Positions 30,858 through 38,565 of a DNA stretch of 64,000 bases are shown here, in pieces. The translations under genes and the position numbers were made by a program. This stretch comes from Flavimobilis massiliensis (lineage in GTDB: Bacteria > Actinomycetota > Actinomycetes > Actinomycetales > Cellulomonadaceae). The stretch's first letter is position 1. The number at the start of each line of letters is the position of its first letter. Where the stretch lies: NCBI RefSeq assembly GCF_900240335.1, contig NZ_LT964979.1, positions 1,240,001 to 1,304,000 on the forward strand, given 5' to 3'. The notes under the pieces were generated by a model, which was given only the letters and a program-made list of their open reading frames with translations, was not told the DNA's origin and searched no databases.

Positions 30858-31223
30858 TGGAGGTGCGGGGAATCGAACCCCGGTCCGGTGACGCGTATCC
30901 AGATCTTCTCCGGGCGCAGTCTGCTAGTGGATTTTCTCGGCCCCAGCCCTCGAGCAGACGCTCAGCTGACAGGCCCAGTCGCCTAAGAGTCCCCGCGTCG
31001 TCAGCGACGAACGACGCGAGCAGTGGCTTCCTAGATGACGCCAGGACCCGGGACGGAAGCTAGCCCGGACTGACGGACTTCGAGGCTCGCTCAGGCGGCG
31101 AGGGCGAAGTCGGTGCGCTTGGAATCGGCACCTATTGGTTTGCAGACATCGTTAACGAGATAAGTCTGCATTCTCGGCCCGCTTCTTCTCGAAGCACGAC
31201 CACCGTCGAAACCGATCACCCCC
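30858..31223 (-). ncRNA. ssrA: Transfer-messenger RNA (tmRNA)
   Basis: The minus strand starts GGGGGTGATCGGTTTCGACG and ends in a T arm GGGGTTCGATTCCCC and acceptor CACCTCC plus A, pairing with the 5' end (one G-U). CCA is not encoded. The resume frame gives the tag ADSKRTDFALAA followed by TGA, close to the tag I recall for Micrococcus. It frees stalled ribosomes together with SmpB, encoded about 2 kb upstream. Length is 366 bases. Confidence 0.96.
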
Positions 31224-31356
31224 TGTGCAGTTGTCAAGCAACGCCCGTGAGCGCCACCCCGAGGGGTGTGCCTGACGAACGTCTCCACTCTAGTCGATGA
31301 ACGCTCCGCCGCCCCACCGTATTTCCGGCCGCGCTCACCAGTCGCCGGCGCCGCAG

Positions 31357-33285
31357 TCACCAGCCGCCGGCGCTGCCCCCGCCCGTCCCCGAGCCCGACG
31401 ACGATGAGCCGCTCCGGCCTGAGCCGCCCGACGACCCGTGCGTGCTGCTGTCGTCGGATGCGCTCGACGACGCACGCTCACGGCGCCGCTGCTCGCTCTC
31501 GAGGTCCCGACGGAGACGCGTCGTGTATCGCGGAAGCTCGTCGTAGAACCGTTCGGGGTCCTCCCAGCCTGCAGCCCAGCCCGGCGCGCCCACCACCCCA
31601 CCCGTGGCTGCCAGCGCGTGTGCGGCGCGGACGGCCACCTTCTCGTCGCCGAGCGCGACGAGGACCGCCACGTGCGCCGCGAGGTCCGCTCCACCCGACC
31701 GCGGGTCGACGCGCATCGCTCGCACCTCGCGCCGGTAGCGCGCGATCTCGCGGCGAGCGGCGGCGCCCTGCGCGGTCACGCCGACCGTGAACCGCGACAC
31801 GAGCCTGACGATTCCCCCGAGGATCCACAGGCCCACGCACCACCACACGGCGCCCACGAGCACGTCCGTGCCGCGGAGCACCTGGATGACGACGACGAGC
31901 GCGCCGCCCCACCACGCGACCCGTTGCATCCGTCGGCCCGCCGCCCACCACCGGGCACGGCGGCGTCCCGGGGGCTGGGTGAACCAGCCGCGCGCCGTGA
32001 CGTCGGCGTCGAGCTGCGCCCGCAGACGGTTCGACCTTGCCGCGAGCTCGTCGACCGTCCACGCCATCTCGAGCGCCTGCCCGACGGCCGGGCACGCCTC
32101 GACGAGGACCGCGCGGGCGAACGGCGACAGGCCGTCGTCAGGTCCCCGCAGGGTCCGCACCATGAGCGGCGTGCCGCGCGACTCCCCCGTCGTCTCGATG
32201 CGGACGTGCCCGAGCCGCGCGAGGTCGAGGACGGCCGCGAGCAGGTCACGAGGGTCGGCCCGGCCGTCGACGAGCACGCCGATCTCGGCGGCAGGCCACG
32301 GGAGCGGGCCGACGCCGCCGTCGGTGCCGCCCCGCACGTCGGGCCCCGCCCCAGCGACGCCCGCACGATCGGCACCCGAGGTACCCCGGTCTCGGCCCCT
32401 GCGCACGAGCAGCAGCACGCCGACGAGCGCCGTCCCGCCGAGAACCGTCGTCGCGACCCGGCTGACGAGGGCGTCGGGCGCGAACGCCGAGAGCGCGCGG
32501 TCCCCGAACGACAGCTCCTCGCCGGGCTCGAGACCGAGGAACGGCCGCAGCGCCGCGCCGGACGCGGTCGTGGGCTCGAGCCGCGGTGCCGGGTCGCCGA
32601 GCGTCCCCGCCGGCGTCACGGCGACGACGGTCATCGCACCGCCGACGGGAAGCCGGTCGGCCGTGAACGTCGCCACCTTGCCCTTCGCGCTCTCGGACGA
32701 GCACCCGCCACGTCGCCCAGCCCTGCCGGCGTGGCACACGACATCGGTGACGGGCCCGGGCGCACGCACCGTGACGGCAAGGTTCTCGATCGGGACGCTG
32801 ACGTCTGTGAGGACGTTCCAGTAGAGCTGGTCCCCGTCCTTCGTCGAGCTCGCCCCGTTGACGAGCCCGCGCGCGGTGTACGTGAGGGTGTACTCGTGCG
32901 TGCCGCGGACGGTGACGTCAGGGTCGCCGATTCGCAGCTCGAGCGCGTGCGACGTCGTGCGCACGTCGAGGTCGTCGGGTGCCGTCGGGCTCGTCACCTC
33001 GATGTCGTCGTACGCGTACGTCCGGTCGTGCTCGGCGTCCCAGCCGTGCCGCGTGACGAGCGTGAGCAGCGGCCCGTGGCCGCCGCCCGCGAGGTCGAAC
33101 GTGAGGTCGACGGTGACGCGGGCCGTGCCCGCGTCGTCGAGCACGACGTCGACGTCGTACCGGGTGATGCGCCACGACGAGCTCGCCTGAGCGGGCAGCG
33201 CACCCGCGACGACGATCCCGAAGGCGATGACGAGCGCGCCGAGAAGGCGCGCAGAACGACTGAACTGTCCCCTGAGTCCATGCAC
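31357..33285 (-). CDS. DUF2207 membrane protein
   Basis: The protein is about 642 residues from a GTG at 33285 (start uncertain). A signal peptide (LLGALVIAFGIVVAGALPAQ) leads to an extracellular beta-rich DUF2207 domain with ITRYDVDVVLDDAGTARVTV. A membrane span follows near 270, then a cytoplasmic part with two more spans (VAWWGGALVVVIQVLRG). It ends in a Ser/Gly-rich tail (SGGSGRSGSSSSGSGTGGGS), as this family often does. Function unknown. Confidence 0.86.
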   Translation of the reverse strand: MHGLRGQFSRSARLLGALVIAFGIVVAGALPAQASSSWRITRYDVDVVLDDAGTARVTVDLTFDLAGGGHGPLLTLVTRHGWDAEHDRTYAYDDIEVTSPTAPDDLDVRTTSHALELRIGDPDVTVRGTHEYTLTYTARGLVNGASSTKDGDQLYWNVLTDVSVPIENLAVTVRAPGPVTDVVCHAGRAGRRGGCSSESAKGKVATFTADRLPVGGAMTVVAVTPAGTLGDPAPRLEPTTASGAALRPFLGLEPGEELSFGDRALSAFAPDALVSRVATTVLGGTALVGVLLLVRRGRDRGTSGADRAGVAGAGPDVRGGTDGGVGPLPWPAAEIGVLVDGRADPRDLLAAVLDLARLGHVRIETTGESRGTPLMVRTLRGPDDGLSPFARAVLVEACPAVGQALEMAWTVDELAARSNRLRAQLDADVTARGWFTQPPGRRRARWWAAGRRMQRVAWWGGALVVVIQVLRGTDVLVGAVWWCVGLWILGGIVRLVSRFTVGVTAQGAAARREIARYRREVRAMRVDPRSGGADLAAHVAVLVALGDEKVAVRAAHALAATGGVVGAPGWAAGWEDPERFYDELPRYTTRLRRDLESEQRRRERASSSASDDSSTHGSSGGSGRSGSSSSGSGTGGGSAGGW

Positions 33286-33339
33286 GGTCGACACCGTAGC
33301 GTGCAGAGCCGCCCGCCGCACACGGGCGAGCCGGTGGTG

Positions 33340-33867
33340 TCAGGTGAGCTCGCGGCGACGCATCGCGCGGTGCGCCTCGAGGTTGTCCTGCCGCTCACGG
33401 AGCGTCTGACGCTTGTCGTACTCCTTCTTGCCGCGCGCGAGCGCGATCTCGACCTTGGCGCGGCCGTCGAGGAAGTAGATCTGCAGCGGGACGATCGTCG
33501 TGCCCTTGGCGTCGGCGTCGTTCGCGAGCCGCACGATCTCCTTCTTGTGGAGCAGCAGCTTGCGCTTGCGGCGCGGCGCGTGGTTGGTCCACGTACCCTG
33601 CGTGTACTCGGAGATGTGCGCGCGCTCGAGCCACGCCTCGCCACGGTCGATGAGCACGAACGCGTCGACGAGTGACGCGCGTCCCGCGCGCAGCGCCTTG
33701 ACCTCGGTGCCCGTGAGGACGATGCCGGCCTCGTAGACGTCCTCGATCGTGTAGTCGTGCCGCGCCTTCTTGTTGCTCGCGACGAGCTGCCGCGTCGGCA
33801 CGCGGCCCGCGTCGGGACGCTTCTGCTTGGAGCCGTCGGGGATCTGGAACACCTTGCCCTTGGCCAT
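33340..33867 (-). CDS. smpB: SsrA-binding protein SmpB
   Basis: The protein is 175 residues from ATG 33867. Family motifs are VASNKKARHDYTIEDVYEAG, IVLTGTEVKALRAGRASLVD, HISEYTQGTWTNHAPRRKRK and LALARGK-like IALARGKKEYDKRQTLRERQ. An N-terminal basic extension of about 20 residues is present. It binds tmRNA for trans-translation; ssrA lies downstream beyond one gene. Confidence 0.96.
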   Translation of the reverse strand: MAKGKVFQIPDGSKQKRPDAGRVPTRQLVASNKKARHDYTIEDVYEAGIVLTGTEVKALRAGRASLVDAFVLIDRGEAWLERAHISEYTQGTWTNHAPRRKRKLLLHKKEIVRLANDADAKGTTIVPLQIYFLDGRAKVEIALARGKKEYDKRQTLRERQDNLEAHRAMRRRELT

Positions 33868-34018
33868 CACCCCTCCTCTCCGTCTGCGCGCGCCCGCGGC
33901 GCGCGGCTGCCCCTCGGGTGGTGGGGGCCCCTTCACGATACCGGTGGGCAGCGCCCTGGGACGACCGCTTTACTGGGCGTCCACCCTGACTCGGCCGGGG
34001 TGGCTGCAGCGGGGCGGC

Positions 34019-35431
34019 TCAGAGCATCGACATGGGGTTGACGGTCTGCCCGTCGACGTACACCTCGAAGTGAAGGTGGCAGGCCGTGCTCGTGCCGGTG
34101 TTCCCCGAGTAGCCGACGAGCTGACCCTTCGAGACCCGCGCCCCGCTCGACACCGCGAAGCGCGAGAAGTGGTTGTAGCTCGACATGAGGTTCTTGCCGC
34201 CGACCTCACCGTGGTTGATGAGCACCTGGTTGCCGAAGCCGGCGCGGTACTGCGCCCACACGACCTTGCCCGCGGCGGCGGCGTAAATCGGCGTGCCGCA
34301 GTAGGCACGGAAGTCGGTGCCCGCATGGAGGCGCACGTAGCCGAGGACGGGGTGGAGCCGGTAGCCGTAGTTCGACGTGATGTGCGGGACCTTCGTCGGG
34401 TACGCGAAGAAGCCCTTGCCCGCAGGAGGCTTCGGGTCCGATGTCGGCGGTGAGGGCGTGCTCGGCGTGCTCGGTGTGCCGCCGGCCTTGTCCTTCTCGG
34501 CCTTCTTCCTCGCCTCCTCCTCGGCCTTCTTCCGCGCGGCTTCCTCGGCCTTCTTCCGCGCGGCTTCCTTCTCCTTGCGGATCCGGTCCTTCTCCTTCTT
34601 CGTGAGGCCGATGATGTCCTGGATGTCGTTCGCGAGGGCGCTGGACGCCTGCTCGGCCTTGTCCTTCGCGTCGAGCTGCGCCTGCTTGCGCTTCTCGATG
34701 ACCGCGAGGTCAGCCTTCTCCTTCGCGAGAAGGTCCGCGACGGCGGCGCGCTTGCTCGACGCGGTTGCGCGAGCCTTCTCGGCGACGACGACTGCCGCGT
34801 CGGCCTCCGTCTTGAGGTCGGCGACCGTCTCCCGCACGGCCTCGAGCCGCACCTGGGAGTTCCGCGCGGTCGCCTCGGACTCCTGAAGGTCGGTGAGGGT
34901 GTTCGTCTGCACGCGGAGCGCCGTCTGCGACAGCGAGAACCTGTTGACGAAGTCGGTCGCCGACTCAGCCCCGACGACGAGGCTCATCGAGTCGGGAGCG
35001 CCCTCGCCCCGGTAGGCGCGACGAGCCAGCTCGGCGATCGACGACTTCGTCGACCTGTTGAGCTCGACCTGCTCCTCGATCTTCGTGACGAGCGCGGCCT
35101 CCTCGCTCTGCGCGTCGGCGAGCCGGTCGGCGAGCTTCTTCGCGGCGCTCTCCGCGGACGTCAGCTCGGCCTCGGCGACGTCGAGCGCCGCCTGCGCGAC
35201 GTCGAGGTCGGCCCGCACCTTCGTGAGCCGCACGTACGCGGCAGCCATCTCCTGGTCCGTGTCCTCGAGGTCGTGCTCGAGCGACTCGATCGTGTCGTCC
35301 GCGGCGGCCTTGCGCCGCTCCGCGGCAGCCTGCCGCTTTGCGAGGTCGTCGAGCGTGTCGGCACCCGCGGGCGGAGCGACGAGCCCGACGAGCGCGACGG
35401 ACAGGAGGACGGCAAGAGCACGGCGCAGCAT
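34019..35431 (-). CDS. Coiled-coil M23 peptidase (EnvC/RipC-like partner of FtsEX)
   Basis: The protein is 470 residues. A signal peptide ending PPAGADTLDD precedes two long coiled coils. An Ala/Lys/Glu stretch with repeated KKAEEAARKKAEEEARKKAE units follows, then a Pro/Ser linker. The LytM/M23 domain has SNYGYRLHPVLGYVRLHAGT with the first metal His/Asp and ACHLHFEVYVDGQTVNPMSM with the final HxH. It lies two bases after ftsX, so it is probably the peptidoglycan hydrolase switched on by FtsEX during division. Confidence 0.92.
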   Translation of the reverse strand: MLRRALAVLLSVALVGLVAPPAGADTLDDLAKRQAAAERRKAAADDTIESLEHDLEDTDQEMAAAYVRLTKVRADLDVAQAALDVAEAELTSAESAAKKLADRLADAQSEEAALVTKIEEQVELNRSTKSSIAELARRAYRGEGAPDSMSLVVGAESATDFVNRFSLSQTALRVQTNTLTDLQESEATARNSQVRLEAVRETVADLKTEADAAVVVAEKARATASSKRAAVADLLAKEKADLAVIEKRKQAQLDAKDKAEQASSALANDIQDIIGLTKKEKDRIRKEKEAARKKAEEAARKKAEEEARKKAEKDKAGGTPSTPSTPSPPTSDPKPPAGKGFFAYPTKVPHITSNYGYRLHPVLGYVRLHAGTDFRAYCGTPIYAAAAGKVVWAQYRAGFGNQVLINHGEVGGKNLMSSYNHFSRFAVSSGARVSKGQLVGYSGNTGTSTACHLHFEVYVDGQTVNPMSML

Positions 35432-35433
35432 GG

Positions 35434-36348
35434 TCACACCTTCATGTACCGGCGGAGGGTCACGACCGACGCGACGAGCGCGAGGACGACCGCGACGGCG
35501 AGCAGGAGCGGGGCGATGAGGAGGACGTCGGACTGCCCGACGAGCGGGACCCAGTCGACCTGTCCGGCGAGCCAGTCCGTGATGAGGTACTTGACGCCGA
35601 GCCACAGGCCGCCGCCCGCGAGGAGCGCGCCGATGCCCGCCGCGATCGCGCCCTCGAGCATGAACGGCAGCTGGATGAAGAGGTTGGACGCGCCGACGAG
35701 CCGCATAATGCCGGTCTCGCGCGAGCGGGACAGCGCCGAGAGCCGGATGGTCACGGTGATGAGGAGCGTCGCCGCGACGAGCATGAGCGCCGCGAGCCCC
35801 ACCGTCATGACCGACGCCCGGTTGAGGACGAGGAACAGGGAGTCGAAGATCTTCCGCTGATCCTCGACAGACTCGACGCCCGGGCGGCCGGAGAGGACGT
35901 CGGCGACGATCTCGTAGCGTTCCGGGTCCTTGAGCTTGATCCGGAACGACGCCTGCATGTCGTCGACCGTGATGGCCTGCGCCCAGTCCTGACCCTCGAA
36001 GTACTCCTGGAAGGAGCGGAACGCCTCTTCCTTCGTCTCGAAGTAGGGCTTCTGGATTTCGGGCGCAAGCTCGGGCGAGTCGAGGAGCGCCCAGATCGCG
36101 TCGATCTGCTCGGGCGTCGCTTCGCCGTCGGCGCACTGGACGTTCGGGGAGCCGGCCGGGCACAGGAAGACCGAGACCTCGACCTTGCCGTACCAGTCGT
36201 CCTTGAGCTTGCCGACCTGGATCTGCAGGAGCCCCGCGGCGCCGACGAAGGTGAGGGAGATGAACGTCACGAGGATGACGGCAACCGTCATCGACAGGTT
36301 GCGGCGCAGGCCGATGCCGATCTCGGACAGGATGAACTGAAGTCTCAT
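35434..36348 (-). CDS. ftsX: Cell-division protein FtsX
   Basis: The protein is 304 residues with four membrane spans and a large extracellular loop between the first and second (KVEVSVFLCPAGSPNVQCAD). IRLSALSRSRETGIMRLVGA, then SNLFIQLPFMLEGAIAAGIG, is the FtsX signature. It forms a membrane complex with FtsE and transmits the signal to the M23 hydrolase encoded next. Confidence 0.95.
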   Translation of the reverse strand: MRLQFILSEIGIGLRRNLSMTVAVILVTFISLTFVGAAGLLQIQVGKLKDDWYGKVEVSVFLCPAGSPNVQCADGEATPEQIDAIWALLDSPELAPEIQKPYFETKEEAFRSFQEYFEGQDWAQAITVDDMQASFRIKLKDPERYEIVADVLSGRPGVESVEDQRKIFDSLFLVLNRASVMTVGLAALMLVAATLLITVTIRLSALSRSRETGIMRLVGASNLFIQLPFMLEGAIAAGIGALLAGGGLWLGVKYLITDWLAGQVDWVPLVGQSDVLLIAPLLLAVAVVLALVASVVTLRRYMKV

Positions 36349-36358
36349 GTCAGCCCCC

Positions 36359-37048
36359 TCAGCGCTGCGAGCCGTAGACGCCGCGGCGCTGGTCGCGCAC
36401 GAGCTCGCCCGTGGCGAGCTCGAGGACGCGCTTGCGCATCTGGTCGACGATCTCGTCGTCGTGGGTCGCCATGACGACGGTCGTGCCGGTGCGGTTGATG
36501 CGGTCAAGCAGTCGCATGATCCCCAGGGAGGTCGTCGGGTCGAGGTTGCCCGTGGGCTCGTCGCACAGGAGGATCGGCGGCCGGTTAACGAACGCGCGCG
36601 CGATCGCGACGCGCTGCTGCTCACCGCCCGAAAGCTCGTGCGGGCGCCGCTTCTCCTTGCCCTCGAGGCCGACCATCTCGAGGACGTCGGGCACGACGGT
36701 CATGATGTGGTGCTTGGGTTTGCCGATGACCTGGAGCGCGAACGCGACGTTCTCGAAGACCGTCTTGTTCGGCAGGAGCCGGAAGTCTTGGAAGACGGCA
36801 CCGATCTGGCGGCGCAGCGCGGGCACCTTCCAGCTCGAGAGTGTCGCGACGTCCTTGCCTGCGACGGTGACGGTTCCGGACGTCGGGCGCTCCTCACGCA
36901 GGACGAGCCGGAGGAACGTCGACTTGCCGGAGCCAGAGGCGCCGACGACGAACACGAACTCGCCACGCTCGATCTCGAGGGACACGGAGTCGAGCGCGGG
37001 CCGCGCGCCGCGCGCGTAGACCTTGCTGACGTTGTCGAGGCTGATCAC
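36359..37048 (-). CDS. ftsE: Cell-division ATP-binding protein FtsE
   Basis: The protein is 229 residues. Walker A is VVGASGSGKSTFLRL, the signature is LSGGEQQRVAIARAF, Walker B is ILLCDEPTGNLDP, and the switch His is in VVMATHDDEIV. It powers FtsX at the septum. It is followed after ten bases by ftsX. Confidence 0.96.
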   Translation of the reverse strand: MISLDNVSKVYARGARPALDSVSLEIERGEFVFVVGASGSGKSTFLRLVLREERPTSGTVTVAGKDVATLSSWKVPALRRQIGAVFQDFRLLPNKTVFENVAFALQVIGKPKHHIMTVVPDVLEMVGLEGKEKRRPHELSGGEQQRVAIARAFVNRPPILLCDEPTGNLDPTTSLGIMRLLDRINRTGTTVVMATHDDEIVDQMRKRVLELATGELVRDQRRGVYGSQR

Positions 37049-37212
37049 GGGTGCTGCACGTTCCGTTCGGTCGGGTCGGGCGGTCGGCCGCGAGCGGGCA
37101 CGACGGGATCGTGCGGCAGCGAGGCCTTCTCGAGACTAGGCACGCGCAGGCGTCGATCCGTGCGGGACACGCCGCGCGCGACGTCCAGGGACCTCACAGG
37201 CTCACGGGACGC

Positions 37213-37247
37213 GTGACGGCCGCGACCCAGAGGGTCGCGGCCGTCAC
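37213..37247. terminator. Strong 16-bp hairpin terminator after prfB
   Basis: The arms 37213-37228 and 37232-37247 pair perfectly over AGA, 20 bases past the prfB stop. Confidence 0.87.
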
Positions 37248-37267
37248 GGCAGGCGGTGCGGGCTGCG

Positions 37268-38389
37268 TCAGCCCTGCTCGGCCTCGAGCTGGAGGTTGCG
37301 GCGCCAGCGGATGCCGGCGGCCATGAAGTCGTCGATGTCGCCGTCGAAGACGGCTGCGGTGTTGCCGACCTCGTGGTTGGTGCGCAGGTCCTTGACCATC
37401 TGGTACGGCTGGAGAACATAGGAGCGCATCTGGTCGCCCCACGACGCCTTGATGTCGCCCGCGAGTTCCTTCTTCTTCGCCTTCTCCTCGGCCTGACGCT
37501 CGAGGAGAAGACGCGACTGCAGGACGCGGAGCGCTGCAGCGCGGTTCTGGATCTGCGACTTCTCGTTCTGCATCGAGACGACGATGCCCGTGGGGATGTG
37601 GGTCATGCGGACAGCCGAGTCCGTCGTGTTGACCGACTGGCCGCCGGGTCCCGAGGAGCGGAAGACGTCGACCTTGATCTCCGACTCGGGGATCTCGATC
37701 GAGTCCGTCTGCTCGATGAGGGGGACGACCTCGACCGCCGCGAACGACGTCTGGCGGCGACCCTGGTTGTCGAACGGGGAGATCCGCACGAGGCGGTGCG
37801 TGCCCGCCTCGACGGAGAGGTGACCGAAGGCGTAGGGCGCCTTGACCTCGAAGGTCACGGACTTGAGGCCCGCCTCCTCGGCGTAGGACGTGTCGAGGAC
37901 CGCGGTCGCGTAGCCGTGGCGCTCGGCCCAGCGCAGGTACATGCGCATGAGCATCTCGGCGAAGTCGGCGGCGTCGACGCCACCCGCGCCCGCACGGATC
38001 GTGATGACGGCCTCACGCTCGTCGTACTCGCCCGCGAGGAGCGTCCGGATCTCAAGCTGGTCGATGTCCTTGCGGATCGCCGCGAGCTCGGCCTCGGCCT
38101 CCTCGAGCGTCTCCGCGTCGTCGCCCTCGACGGCCATCTCGACGAGCACCTCGAGGTCGTCGATGCGCGAGCCCATGCCGGCGACGCGCTCGAGCTCGGA
38201 CTGCGCCTGCGAGAGGGCCTGCGTGACCTTCTGCGCGGCCTCCGGGTCGTCCCAGAGGTCCGGCGCGGCCGCCTGCTCCGTGAGGTTCGCGATCTTCGCG
38301 CGCAGCGCGGTCGGGTCGCTCACGGCCGCGATGGTCGCGAGGGTCGTCCTCAGCGCGGTGATCTCTGCAGGGAAGTCGATGATGGCCAC
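37268..38389 (-). CDS. prfB: Peptide chain release factor 2
   Basis: The protein is 373 residues from GTG 38389. The GGQ motif is in VFRSSGPGGQSVNTTDSAVR, and the stop-codon-reading SPF motif is in LVRISPFDNQGRRQTSFAAV. It ends translation at UGA and UAA. The gene is one continuous frame, without the programmed +1 frameshift found in many bacteria, as is usual in actinobacteria. Confidence 0.96.
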   Translation of the reverse strand: MAIIDFPAEITALRTTLATIAAVSDPTALRAKIANLTEQAAAPDLWDDPEAAQKVTQALSQAQSELERVAGMGSRIDDLEVLVEMAVEGDDAETLEEAEAELAAIRKDIDQLEIRTLLAGEYDEREAVITIRAGAGGVDAADFAEMLMRMYLRWAERHGYATAVLDTSYAEEAGLKSVTFEVKAPYAFGHLSVEAGTHRLVRISPFDNQGRRQTSFAAVEVVPLIEQTDSIEIPESEIKVDVFRSSGPGGQSVNTTDSAVRMTHIPTGIVVSMQNEKSQIQNRAAALRVLQSRLLLERQAEEKAKKKELAGDIKASWGDQMRSYVLQPYQMVKDLRTNHEVGNTAAVFDGDIDDFMAAGIRWRRNLQLEAEQG

Positions 38390-38565
38390 GATCCCCAAGA
38401 GTACGCGACGGGGACCGTCCCCCCGCGCGGATCCACCATCGCCCGCCGTAGCGCCCGGGACGTGCTCACCGTCACGTCCGGGACGTGCCGGGAATGACCA
38501 CGACGGGAGGAGCATTGGGAAAGGAGGACGCGGCGCATGCCGTGACGACGACGGAGGGACGCGAC

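Noticed and set aside
25723..30883. Direct-repeat att pair of an island in ssrA
   Set aside because: The two copies are inverted, not direct, so simple integration cannot explain them; kept only as an open observation.
31091..31360. Small protein-coding frame ending in KRTDFALAA
   Set aside because: The residues are the tmRNA tag peptide; the sequence is the tmRNA gene.
37268..38389. Programmed frameshift in prfB
   Set aside because: The gene is one continuous frame with no early in-frame TGA.
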